Below, piece after piece: positions 17,818 through 26,235 of a stretch of 64,000 nt of DNA. This DNA is from Verrucomicrobium spinosum DSM 4136 = JCM 18804 (GTDB lineage Bacteria; Verrucomicrobiota; Verrucomicrobiia; Verrucomicrobiales; Verrucomicrobiaceae). Location of the stretch: assembly GCF_000172155.1 (NCBI RefSeq), contig NZ_ABIZ01000001.1, forward strand, positions 5,613,105 to 5,677,104, written 5' to 3'. Position 1 is the first letter of the stretch. Each line of letters begins with the position of its first letter. Under the pieces are notes generated by a model. The model was given only the letters and a program-made list of their open reading frames with translations. It had not been told where the DNA came from and made no database searches. The position numbers and the translations under genes were made by a program.

Positions 17818-18795
17818 CTACACCTTCACCGAGCCGGGAGTGGCAGACCCCATTTCAAACATGAACCGCTGGCCGCGGGAGATCTGGTCGTGGATGACGT
17901 ACCACAAAAGGAAGGCCAGCACCAGGGACACCAGCTTCGCCTCCCAGTCGCGGGTGAACCAGAGTTTAACCCTGGCGAACGTGGCTTTGACATCTGCGAT
18001 GGTCACCCCTTCCTGTTTTCCAGGCTTGGTTTCCTCCTCATCATCGTCGCCAAACATGAGGATCTGCTGAAGTCGCGTGCGGAGTTCATTGGCCTCCAGA
18101 TCGTGCTCCAGCTTGCCTTTGTAGCAGAGCGACAGGGCACCAGTTTCCTCACTCACGACCAAGGCGATGGCATCCGTTTCCTCAGAGATGCCAATGCCAG
18201 CGCGATGCCGGAGGCCGACACTGCGATCGTTCAGATCCTTTTGGGTAACGGGAAATACACAGCCAGCGGCGATGATCCGCCCTTGGTCCACGATCATGCC
18301 ACCATCATGCAAAGGCGTCTTGGGATGAAAGATCGTCCCCACCAGTTCCAGCGACATCCTGGCATCCATGCCCACGCCGCTCTCAGCATAGGGCTTGAGT
18401 TCGATGCCCCGCTGAAGGGCAAACAGCGCCCCACAGCGCTTGTGGGAAAGGCTGACCATGGCCTCGATCAACTGGTCCACACTGGCCTCTTCGGTGGCAT
18501 TGAATGAGAAAAACCGGTGCGAGCCCAGTTCAGCCAGCACACGCCTCAACTCCGGCTGGAACAGCACCACCAGACCCACCGCCAGGAAAACGGAGAAACG
18601 CTCCAGCAGCCAGTTCATCACCTGAAGTTCCAGCAACTGGGAAATCAGTGTGAGCCCCAGAAGCAGGACGAGCAAGCCGGTGAGGATGCGAGCACCACGT
18701 GTGGCACGCAGGAACCTGTAGCCATGATAAAGCAGGACGGCGAGAATCAGAATCTCCACCCCGTCTCTCCAGTGATCCTGGATGAAATTCCACAT
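17818..18795 (-). CDS. cdaA: CdaA-type diadenylate cyclase with C-terminal CdaR-like helix
   Basis: 325 residues; makes c-di-AMP from two ATP. N-terminal membrane helices span about residues 12-75. The DAC domain follows, with PKTPLHDGGMIV (the DGG/DGA motif) and VGLRHRAGIGISEETDAIAL (the RHR motif). CdaA proteins are usually about 270 residues. Here a further 60 residues carry a fourth membrane segment, DWEAKLVSLVLAFLLWYVIH, that looks like the N-terminal helix of the regulator CdaR/YbbR but without YbbR domains. The deacetylase gene lies 57 bases upstream on the same strand, hinting at a cell-wall link. Confidence 0.93.
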   Translation of the reverse strand: MWNFIQDHWRDGVEILILAVLLYHGYRFLRATRGARILTGLLVLLLGLTLISQLLELQVMNWLLERFSVFLAVGLVVLFQPELRRVLAELGSHRFFSFNATEEASVDQLIEAMVSLSHKRCGALFALQRGIELKPYAESGVGMDARMSLELVGTIFHPKTPLHDGGMIVDQGRIIAAGCVFPVTQKDLNDRSVGLRHRAGIGISEETDAIALVVSEETGALSLCYKGKLEHDLEANELRTRLQQILMFGDDDEEETKPGKQEGVTIADVKATFARVKLWFTRDWEAKLVSLVLAFLLWYVIHDQISRGQRFMFEMGSATPGSVKV

Positions 18796-18852
18796 GGTTG
18801 GGGGAAACTAACGTGCAGCTCCGCCCGGCGCAAATGATTTGCTGCCAGCGTC

Positions 18853-19677
18853 CTACGGCAAAACACAGCGGTAGCCATGCTGCCGCAGCCAGGCGAGGAG
18901 TTTTGCCAGCACTTGAGGGGCCAGCCGCCCCCCCGCACCATCATCCCGCCCCTCGTGCATAAGCAGAATGGCTCCCGGCTGCACTCCGGAGGTGAGACGA
19001 CTGAGAATAACCTCCTGATCTTTGATCACCCCGTCCCGCCCCCGCGCACTCCATCCCGCAAGGCGCAGCCCTCTCCTTTCCACCTCGGCCTGCACCAAGG
19101 GGTTCTTGAATCCCGCTGGCGCACGGAACCATCGTGGAGAATCACCATCAGACAGTTCGGTCAGTACCTGCTGACACCCCCCCACCTCACTGGCCACGCG
19201 TGAGGGGCCGAATGCCCAGAACCAGCACTGCACATGGTGCAGCGTATGATTTCCCACCGTGTGCCCCCGTCGCAGTACCTCCCCCACGAGTTCCGGATGG
19301 TTGCGCGCACGGGCACCGATGAAAAAGAACGTGGCCCGGGCCCCATACTGGTCCAGCAAGTCCAGCAAAAGCGGGGTGTCCACGGGATCGGGGCCGTCAT
19401 CAATGGTCAGCCAGACCTCCTTGGCATCTTCATCATACGGGCGCTCCGGTCGCCCCTGCCGCGCCTCCTTCAGGGTGCAAACTACCTCCCCCAGCCAGTT
19501 ACAGGCGGGCCAGAGGGTGGGCACCAGCCAGAGGGCATGCGCACTCATCAGGATCGCCAGTGCCAGCCAGCCATACCCCACCAGGAGCATGACCAGCGCC
19601 ACCACGGGAGCCACTGCGTTCCATAGGATGACGCCCCGTCGGAGCTGACAACGCAAATTCTTCACCACTTCCACCAT
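18853..19677 (-). CDS. Polysaccharide deacetylase (NodB domain)
   Basis: 274 residues from the ATG at 19677; a TTG at 19728 is less likely. Two membrane helices lie in the first 70 residues. A NodB domain follows with LTIDDGPDPVDTP (catalytic and metal Asp), GARATFFFIGARA, GHTVGNHTLHH (metal His pair), WFRAPAGFKNP and a final ILLMHEG. It hydrolyses N-acetyl groups from a glycan such as peptidoglycan or chitin oligomers. The active site probably faces the periplasm. It is upstream of the diadenylate cyclase gene on the same strand. Confidence 0.92.
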   Translation of the reverse strand: MVEVVKNLRCQLRRGVILWNAVAPVVALVMLLVGYGWLALAILMSAHALWLVPTLWPACNWLGEVVCTLKEARQGRPERPYDEDAKEVWLTIDDGPDPVDTPLLLDLLDQYGARATFFFIGARARNHPELVGEVLRRGHTVGNHTLHHVQCWFWAFGPSRVASEVGGCQQVLTELSDGDSPRWFRAPAGFKNPLVQAEVERRGLRLAGWSARGRDGVIKDQEVILSRLTSGVQPGAILLMHEGRDDGAGGRLAPQVLAKLLAWLRQHGYRCVLP

Positions 19678-19772
19678 GCCTCTGGCTGGACAGTGCACAA
19701 GCAGCGGCTTGCGCCAAAATTGAACCAAAACAATTCATCGCCATGAACCGCGACCAATGCTAACCATTGCCC

Positions 19773-20021
19773 ATGAGCTTGTTCGTCGTCTATCTGAGCA
19801 CCCAGGAGCAGCCGAAGATCCTTCGCGCTTTGAAGGCGGTGCCGGAGGAAGATCGTTTTGAGTTCATCGTCGAGGCCGGTGAAAATGTTGTGTTGCCCAA
19901 GTCTGACATCATTTGCTGGGAGGAGTACGCCGAGGGACAGACCGCCGCCATTCTATCCCGCGAGGCGATGCTCGCCAAACGGGCACAGGCCATGCGTCAC
20001 GACGAAGGAGAGAACCCCTAA
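19773..20021 (+). CDS. Hypothetical small protein
   Basis: 82 residues from the ATG at 19773. Sequence such as KILRALKAVPEEDRFEFIVE and LPKSDIICWEEYAEG suggests a small alpha/beta protein. There is no signal peptide, membrane segment or recognised motif. It is divergent from the polysaccharide deacetylase, with 95 bases between starts. Codon composition is consistent with the neighbours. I do not recognise a family. Confidence 0.6.
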   Translation: MSLFVVYLSTQEQPKILRALKAVPEEDRFEFIVEAGENVVLPKSDIICWEEYAEGQTAAILSREAMLAKRAQAMRHDEGENP

Positions 20022-20136
20022 ACACCTGTTTGGACAAGAGCGCCGGGGGTGTTGCAAGACATTTTGACTCTGGACAAGGCGCGAAGAGGTCTTGAATCGA
20101 GATTCACCACCGCTGATCAACGCAGTTACCGTCAGC

Positions 20137-21453
20137 CTACGATTTCTTGGGCTGCTCCTTCACGACCTCTCCACCAGACGGCAGGCAGATTTTGTCACGT
20201 ACCTGCTCAAATGAGCGCCCTTGACCGGAGGCGTGGATGAAGAGCTTCTGCTGACGACGCTTCAGGTTCTTCAGCACCGCCTCCATCTGCTCATCATCCA
20301 CCTCATCCTGGAAATCGGAGAACCAATAGAGAGCGTCGGCATCGCGAACTTCACGGATTAGCAGTGAGACCCAGGCATACTTGATCCCCTGACTCTTGAT
20401 GAAGTAGGTCTCACCCCGGCTGGCCAGCACATCGTAAACTTCCTTTTCTGGGATCGGATCGGGCTCGTTTTTCTTCTTGGGCGGAGGCGGCGGCATGCCC
20501 GGCTTTGGCGCGACCTGGTGACTCTTGCGCCAGAAGACCTCGAAGCTGCGCTCCTCGTTCTTGGTGCTGGTGCGGGTGGACATGGCATCATCATCCAGAC
20601 GTACGCCCTTTTCCGGACTTGCCACCCCACAGCCGACATACAGCACAACACGGCTGCCCGCTGCCACGCGATCGAGCTCCTTGATGACCTTCGTGAGGTG
20701 CGGGGTCATGGAGCCCGACACATCCATGATGACGGCGATCTTCCGGGCCTTGATGCTCTGCCCAAACATGATGATTGGCTTGAATACGGCCCCGGAGTTG
20801 CCCCCCATCCCCTGCCCGGTGCCAAAGCCACCCCCAGCTCCGCTGCTGCCAAATCCTGCACTGCCCATGGCGCCGCCCCCCATGATGCTGCTCAGCTCCG
20901 CCACATCCATGGGCTCAGCTGGCATGTCCGGCAGTGCGATCGCGGCATTCGCACTGGTGGAGACCACCTTCTGCATGGGAGTGCTCTTGTTAAGCAGGCT
21001 ACGCTTCTTCATCTGCACCGCCTTTGAGAGCGCCTGGTTGGCTTCCTGCCCCTGCTTGCTGCCCCCGCCGGGAAGGAAGTCCACCTTCTTTTCGGACTGG
21101 ACAATGGTCGTCACCATCAGTGCTGCCACTGCCAGGATACCTGCGTGAATAAGAATGCTGAGGATGAGCGAACCCCCTCCCACCTTCCTCCATGATCTGC
21201 TAAAAAATCCACGCTTGGGTGCCGGAGGCATCGCCGCGGAGATCATCGGTCGGTGGTCCACAGAAACAACCACCGGCAGCACGGTCGGAGCAGCAGGCAC
21301 GGGCATCGGAGCTGCCGCAGGGCTGACGACTTCCACCGGCTGGGAGGCTGTCCCGGGTTGCAGGCCGGAGAGGCTTCCCTGAATGACAATCGGAGGCACC
21401 GGACCGGAGGCGGAAGGCCGCACGGGCGACGAGTTTGAGTTCTCTGGATTCAT
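20137..21453 (-). CDS. von Willebrand factor A domain membrane protein
   Basis: About 438 residues from the ATG at 21453 (MNPENSNSSPV). A Pro/Val-rich N-terminus of about 80 residues is followed by one membrane helix (LILSILIHAGILAVAALMVT). A Gly-rich linker (GSAGFGSSGAGGGFGTGQGM) leads to a vWA-like domain with the MIDAS-type motif IMDVSGSM (DxSxS) and a late YWFSDFQDEVDDEQ. The topology resembles Verrucomicrobial vWA proteins of unknown function, with the metal-binding domain probably outside the cytoplasm. It stands alone. The region upstream (21454-21659) is markedly AT-richer than its surroundings and probably holds the promoter. Confidence 0.8.
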   Translation of the reverse strand: MNPENSNSSPVRPSASGPVPPIVIQGSLSGLQPGTASQPVEVVSPAAAPMPVPAAPTVLPVVVSVDHRPMISAAMPPAPKRGFFSRSWRKVGGGSLILSILIHAGILAVAALMVTTIVQSEKKVDFLPGGGSKQGQEANQALSKAVQMKKRSLLNKSTPMQKVVSTSANAAIALPDMPAEPMDVAELSSIMGGGAMGSAGFGSSGAGGGFGTGQGMGGNSGAVFKPIIMFGQSIKARKIAVIMDVSGSMTPHLTKVIKELDRVAAGSRVVLYVGCGVASPEKGVRLDDDAMSTRTSTKNEERSFEVFWRKSHQVAPKPGMPPPPPKKKNEPDPIPEKEVYDVLASRGETYFIKSQGIKYAWVSLLIREVRDADALYWFSDFQDEVDDEQMEAVLKNLKRRQQKLFIHASGQGRSFEQVRDKICLPSGGEVVKEQPKKS

Positions 21454-21659
21454 GGAAACGGTGGGGAGCGGAATACAAACCCTCCTGGCAAACCACGTCA
21501 CCACGCCAGGAGATGGCCGAATATTTCAAATGCTATTCCAACTCAGACTCAACGCTCATGACAAGCCCATTCTTAGGCGTTTACATGCATGCAACACCCT
21601 AATTAACGGACACTATTTATCCACCCGCTTTGTCCGATTGATACTAACTTATCCACTCC

Positions 21660-22172
21660 CTACCTCCGGGCCTTTCGGCCGCTGTTAAGTCGATGCTGCA
21701 AAAGCACGACCACCGCTGCCTCTTCCGGGCGCATTTGGCGAAGCGAGGCATCAAGCCTCTGCCGGATGCGCTGCGACACCGTGGAGGTGGTGGCCCCGCT
21801 GAGATAGGAGTCCAGGATGCCGGGATGGATGTAACACTTCCGGCAAACCGCAGGAGTATTCCCCAGCATGGCGGCAACGGATTCCACGGCGGTGAGGATG
21901 TTCTTCTTCACCTGGGACTCTGATGTGCAAGCCTTCATTTCCCGGAGGGCGATTGCCGCCAGGACCGTACCGGCCCAGGTGCGGAAGTCCTTGGCAGTGT
22001 ATTCTCCACCAGTGATCTTGCGCAGGTAGTCATTGACCTCCTGAGCTCCCATATCCACCACTGCGCCGTCCTTGTCCTCGTACGCGAAGAGCTCCTGCCC
22101 TGGCATCTCCTGGCAGAGCCGGACCACAGCGGCCAGCCGACGGTCCTGGAGAGTTACGTCATGAAAAAAAGT
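21660..22172 (-). pseudogene. Truncated DNA topoisomerase IB remnant
   Basis: About 170 codons corresponding to the C-terminal half of poxvirus-type topoisomerase IB: HDVTLQDRRLAAVVRLCQEM, LRKITGGEYTAKDFRTWAGT (the Arg of the catalytic set), LGNTPAVCRKCYIHP (the nucleophilic Tyr codon at 21831-21833). The N-terminal domain and the beta-hairpin with the catalytic Lys are missing; homology stops near 22172 with no usable start codon there. The reading frame continues upstream into unrelated sequence that overlaps the start of the DUF899 gene. The part that remains is intact, so the truncation may be recent. Confidence 0.75.
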
Positions 22173-22256
22173 TGTCCGGCATGTCCTCTCCCCATCGGCC
22201 GATTCGTCATTCCACTGAAGCCCCGGCCCCCAAACACAGGAGGGATCCATCCAGAC

Positions 22257-23081
22257 ATGAGCACCCGAAGCAACGACCTGCCCGCCCGGAACACCATCGC
22301 CATCCACCCTGAGCCGCGAAGGCACCGGGTGGTCTCCCGTCAGTCCTGGCTAAAGGCTCGCCTGGCACTGCTGGAGGAGGAGAAAGACCTCACCCACCGA
22401 CGGGACCGGTTGAATGCAAAACGCCGTGAACTGCCTTGGGTGCGGGTGGAGAAATCTTATGTCTTTGAAGGCCCCGATGGCAGAATCACTCTGGCAGATC
22501 TGTTTGGCGGGCGCAGCCAACTCATCGTGCAACACTTCATGATGGGCCCTGGCTGGGTGGAGGGGTGCGTGGGTTGTTCCTTCCTGGCAGACCATATCGA
22601 TGGCGCCCGCGTGCACCTGGAAAATCACGGAGTCACCGTCGCCGCCATCTCCAGAGCGCCCTGGCCGGAAATCGCCCCTTTCAAAGCCCGCATGGGCTGG
22701 CAGTTCCCGTGGGTCTCCTCCTGCCACAGCGAATTCAACTTCGACTACCAGGTCTCTTTCACCGCGGAGGACCGTGCCCAGGGCGTGGTGGAGTACAACT
22801 ATCACCCCTCCCCGTACATGATCGAGGAGCTGGGGGGCACCAGCGTCTTCTACAAGGGCCCGGACCATGTGGTGTACCATACCTACTCCTGCTATGCGCG
22901 CGGAGACGAACTGCTGCTCAACACCTACAACTTTCTGGACCTCACCCCTCTGGGGCGCAATGAAAACGGCCCCTCCTTCGACCTGACCGACTGGGTGCGG
23001 CACCATGACAGGTACGAGGAAACTCAACACGGCGCAGCTTGCGCCTGTGGAGGCACTCGCGAAGGAGGGAACCCAGCATGA
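22257..23081 (+). CDS. DUF899 family thioredoxin-like protein
   Basis: 274 residues from the ATG at 22257, preceded by a good AGGAGG at about 22239. Family patterns are present: LALLEEEKDLTHRRDRLNAK, LPWVRVEKSYVFEGPDG, FGGRSQLIVQHFMMGPGW, GCVGCSFLADHIDGARVHL and TYSCYARGDELLLNTYNFLD. DUF899 proteins have a thioredoxin-like fold and are often encoded next to YCII and ECF sigma genes, as here. The biochemical activity is unknown. Its stop overlaps the ATG of the next, frameshifted reading frame. Confidence 0.9.
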   Translation: MSTRSNDLPARNTIAIHPEPRRHRVVSRQSWLKARLALLEEEKDLTHRRDRLNAKRRELPWVRVEKSYVFEGPDGRITLADLFGGRSQLIVQHFMMGPGWVEGCVGCSFLADHIDGARVHLENHGVTVAAISRAPWPEIAPFKARMGWQFPWVSSCHSEFNFDYQVSFTAEDRAQGVVEYNYHPSPYMIEELGGTSVFYKGPDHVVYHTYSCYARGDELLLNTYNFLDLTPLGRNENGPSFDLTDWVRHHDRYEETQHGAACACGGTREGGNPA

Positions 23082-23354
23082 AAACGCCCCCCCCTCCACA
23101 CCCCGCCGCCCCCGCGGGGATGGCGAGCTCTGGCCTGGCTGGGCCCCGGCGCGCTGCTCATCCTGATGCCCAAGTGCCCGGCCTCCATGGCAGGTTACAT
23201 CGCGGTGCTCACCGGTCTGGGCGTCTCGCTGTCCACCGCGGCCCAGGTCAGATTCGGTGTGATCACCCTCTGCGTGGCAGCACTCGCTATTCTGGTGATC
23301 AAGCGAGTCCGTCGGCTCGCCCACCGACGCGGACCTGCCTGCTGTACGGGTTGA
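23078..23354 (+). pseudogene. Small membrane protein, frameshifted in a poly-C tract
   Basis: An ATG at 23078 overlaps the previous stop as ATGA and would start a protein MKTPP. After an eight-C run (23087-23094) the frame is lost. Removing one C restores one continuous frame that reads ALAWLGPGALLILMPKCPAS, then MAGYIAVLTGLGVSLSTAAQ, a second hydrophobic stretch FGVITLCVAALAILVI and a basic, Cys-containing tail. The pattern resembles short membrane proteins with a KCPAC motif; here the second Cys is Ser. It may be a phase-variable gene, a pseudogene or a sequencing error at the homopolymer. Confidence 0.6.
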
Positions 23355-23448
23355 ATTCGCTCGCCCGCCGATCCAGAATATCTCAACATGCTCCGCGAGA
23401 CACGGAAGCAGCCCACCCCGCCCCCACTCCTCCTTTCTCTCAAATCTT

Positions 23449-23868
23449 ATGAACTCCAACTCCCCCGTCCACAACGAATCCCAGTACCTGCTCCTCTTTC
23501 GCGGCACGCATTGGGACAAAGGTCTGGCCCCGGAAGAACTGCAACGCGTGATGTCTGAGTGGATGGCCTGGTTTGACCGCATCTCTGCCTCTGGCAAGAT
23601 GGTGGGGGCCAACCCTCTGCACCCGGAAGGGCGCATCCTCACCGGCAAAAAAGGACACCAGATCGCAGACGGTCCATTTGCGGAGTCGAAGGAGACCATT
23701 GCTGGTTATTTCCTCATCAGCGTGGACACCCTGGAGGAGGCGGTGGCCCTCGGGCAACAGTGCCCGGCTCTGGAATATGGCATGCAAGTGGAGGTGCGCC
23801 CGGTGGCCGCGGCCTGCCCACCCAGCATCGTCGCCAAGGAGTTGGCAGCGGCCGCAGCAGCAGCCTGA
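23449..23868 (+). CDS. YCII-related (DGPF) domain protein
   Basis: 139 residues. It contains YLLLFRGTHWDKGLAPEELQ and the hallmark DGPFAESKETIAGYFLISVD, followed by LEEAVALGQQCPALEYG and VEVRPV, as in DGPF-motif YCII proteins. These ferredoxin-like-fold proteins are standard partners of ECF42 sigma factors, and such a factor follows 30 bases downstream. The C-terminal Ala-rich tail is not conserved. The function is not established. Confidence 0.92.
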   Translation: MNSNSPVHNESQYLLLFRGTHWDKGLAPEELQRVMSEWMAWFDRISASGKMVGANPLHPEGRILTGKKGHQIADGPFAESKETIAGYFLISVDTLEEAVALGQQCPALEYGMQVEVRPVAAACPPSIVAKELAAAAAAA

Positions 23869-23898
23869 TTCAAATGCCACCTCATTTGCAACCCTCGC

Positions 23899-25233
23899 AT
23901 GCAATTGACCCGTCACACCGACGAGACAGACCAGGACCAGGCACCGCTGCCGGACGGCCCGCCCCCGCGGGAGATCCCCCGGCTGGCGGAGCACCTGTTC
24001 CGCCGGGAGTCGGGACGCCTGGTCTCCATGCTCACGGGCATCTTTGGGGTGGAGCACCTTCAACTGGCGGAGGACGTCGTCCAGGAGGCCCTGGCCCGTG
24101 CCCTGCGCACCTGGCCCTACTACGGTGTGCCCTCGAACCCCACCGCCTGGTTGATGCAGACTGCCAAGCACCTGGCCCTGGACGTGGTGCGGCGCAACAA
24201 GATGGCGGCGGACAAGCAGCCGCAGATCATCGCGGCCACAGATCTTTGGTCAGGCGGCAACTCGGAGGAGACGCCGCCGATGTTCGAGGACGAGATCAAG
24301 GATCAGGTGCTGCGCCTCATGTTCGTGTGCTGCCATCCGGAGATACCCCCGGACGCCCAGGCAGCCCTGGCGCTGAAGACGCTCTGCGGATTTGGTGTCA
24401 CAGAAATTGCGCGTGCCTTCCTTGCGACAGATGCCGCCATCGCCAAGCGTCTCACCCGGGCCCGGCAACTCATCCAGGATCTGAAGATCCCCTTTGAGAT
24501 CCCTTCTGGACAGGAGCTCAAACCCCGCCTGGATGGCGTCCTGCAAATTCTATACCTCCTGTTCAACGAAGGGTACAAAGCCTCCAGCGGAGAGCATCTC
24601 GTGCGCGAGGATCTCTGCAATGAGGCAATCCGTCTGACCAGCCTCCTCGCGGGTCACCCGTCCGCTAATCTCCCGCGCACTCATGCGCTTCTCTCCCTCA
24701 TGCTGCTGAACACCGCCCGGCTCTCCGCCCGCCTGGACGGAGCCGGGAACATTCTGCGCCTGCAGGAGCAGAATCGCGCCACCTGGGACCAGATGATGAT
24801 CGCCCGAGGCCTGGTGCATCTGTCCCGATCTGCTTCTGGCACAGAGTTGAGCGAGTACCATCTACAGGCTGGCATCGCCGCCTGTCACGCCACAGCGAGA
24901 GACTTTTCTTCCACAGACTGGCCCCGCATCCTGGATCACTACGACCGCTGGGTGGCCATGAGCGACTCTCCGATTGTTGCCTTGAACCGCGCGGTGGCGG
25001 TGGCTCATGTGGACGGCCCGGCAGAGGGGCTCCGGGCGGTGCAGCAGATGAAACACCGGGACCAGCTCGACTCCTATTTTCTGCTGGATGCCGTGCTGGG
25101 TGACCTTGAGTACCAGCTGGGCCGCATGCAGGCGGCCGCCGGACACTTCCGCAGAGCACTGGGCAAGGCAGACCTCCCCTCAGAAAGGGAGTTCATCTCC
25201 CGGAGGCTCCGGGAGTGCGGCGTGGGAGCGTGA
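23899..25233 (+). CDS. ECF42-type RNA polymerase sigma factor
   Basis: 444 residues, far longer than a normal ECF factor. Region sigma2 contains LAEDVVQEALARALRTWPYY and WLMQTAKHLALDVVRRNKMA. Region sigma4 covers LKTLCGFGVTEIARAFLATD and AIAKRLTRARQLI. A long C-terminal TPR-like extension (LFNEGYKASSGEHLVREDL, PIVALNRAVAVAHVDGPAEG) is typical of ECF42. The group carries this helical extension instead of an anti-sigma partner and is linked to DGPF/YCII genes, as seen just upstream. Its stop is one base from the convergent LysR reading frame. Confidence 0.93.
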   Translation: MQLTRHTDETDQDQAPLPDGPPPREIPRLAEHLFRRESGRLVSMLTGIFGVEHLQLAEDVVQEALARALRTWPYYGVPSNPTAWLMQTAKHLALDVVRRNKMAADKQPQIIAATDLWSGGNSEETPPMFEDEIKDQVLRLMFVCCHPEIPPDAQAALALKTLCGFGVTEIARAFLATDAAIAKRLTRARQLIQDLKIPFEIPSGQELKPRLDGVLQILYLLFNEGYKASSGEHLVREDLCNEAIRLTSLLAGHPSANLPRTHALLSLMLLNTARLSARLDGAGNILRLQEQNRATWDQMMIARGLVHLSRSASGTELSEYHLQAGIAACHATARDFSSTDWPRILDHYDRWVAMSDSPIVALNRAVAVAHVDGPAEGLRAVQQMKHRDQLDSYFLLDAVLGDLEYQLGRMQAAAGHFRRALGKADLPSEREFISRRLRECGVGA

Positions 25234-25234
25234 C

Positions 25235-26163
25235 CTAGGTGCCCATCCCGCTCTTCAGCACCGCCGCCAGCTCACGGATACGTGATTCCTCAATCCCACG
25301 TCGCTGCATCTGCCGCTCGCTCCAGTGCAGCACGAGGGTGCGCACATGGGGCTGTAGGAAGGCCATCGGCAGCAGCAGAAAGCGCCTTGGGTCCAGCCGG
25401 GTGGTAAAAAACTCCGGAAGAATCCCGGCACAACAACCGCTCTCCACCACGGCCCGAACTTGCAGAAATGACTGGCAGGCCACGACAGGCTCCCATGTGA
25501 CCCCGCTCTCCAGCAGCGCCTCTGTCACCATGTGATGAAACGTGCCTCCCGCCACCTGCAAGGCCAAAGGAAGGCGGGCGGTGTCTTCCAATCGCGGCCG
25601 TTCCGGCAATCTCACCTGCCTGGCCAGCGCCACGGGGACGGCCAGGAGATAGCGGGCACGGGCCAGCTTCAGGCGCAACTGGTCTTCCGGCACAGCATTT
25701 TCCCGAACCAGGGCAAAATCCAGCCGCCCGTCTCGAACCCGGCTCACCAGCTCCGCACTGCGCCAAGTCTCAAGATGCAACCGGGCATGGGAGAACTGTT
25801 TGAGAAGTTCGGGCATTCGTGGGCACACGAGCCACTCCATCAGGCTCGACGTGGTACCGAATGAGAACGTCCGCAACTGGCCGACTTGCTCCAGCCGGAA
25901 ATCATCCAGCGCGCGCGGAGATGCTGGCGGATCAGCGCCGCCAGTCGGAGCCCCTCGGCCGAAATGGCAATCGACTTGCCCCGTCGATGAGTCAGCTCCA
26001 CGCCGAAGAACGCCTCCAGGTCCCGGATCTGTCGGCTGAGCTGGCTCTGCTTCACCGGATCACCCGCTGCCGCCTGGCTGATATTGCCCGCCTCCACCAC
26101 GCACAGAAACCCATGCAGGCGGTCCAGGGAGAGGCCGTGTCGGGAGAGCAGATCCTCAAACAT
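25235..26163 (-). pseudogene. LysR family regulator with a frameshift
   Basis: The N-terminal part from the ATG at 26163 has a LysR helix-turn-helix (FLCVVEAGNISQAAAGDPVK, QSQLSRQIRDLEAFFGVEL). The effector-binding domain (RLDFALVRENAVPEDQLRL, VVESGCCAGILPEFF) is in another frame and ends at 25235. The frame changes within the GCGCGCGCG run at 25909-25917; removing one base there joins QHLRAR to LDDFRLEQVGQLRTFSF in one frame. Everything else is intact, so this is either a recent inactivation or a sequencing error. Intact, it would be about 309 residues. Confidence 0.8.
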
Positions 26164-26235
26164 GATCACGCAATGATATATCCTGCATTATCCTCACTAC
26201 AACATCGTGTTTTCAGGGAGCACTCTGAGTTCGTC

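Noticed and set aside
22350-23699. A 449-codon minus-strand frame over the DUF899 and YCII genes
   Set aside because: Opposite two recognised families; no motifs of its own.
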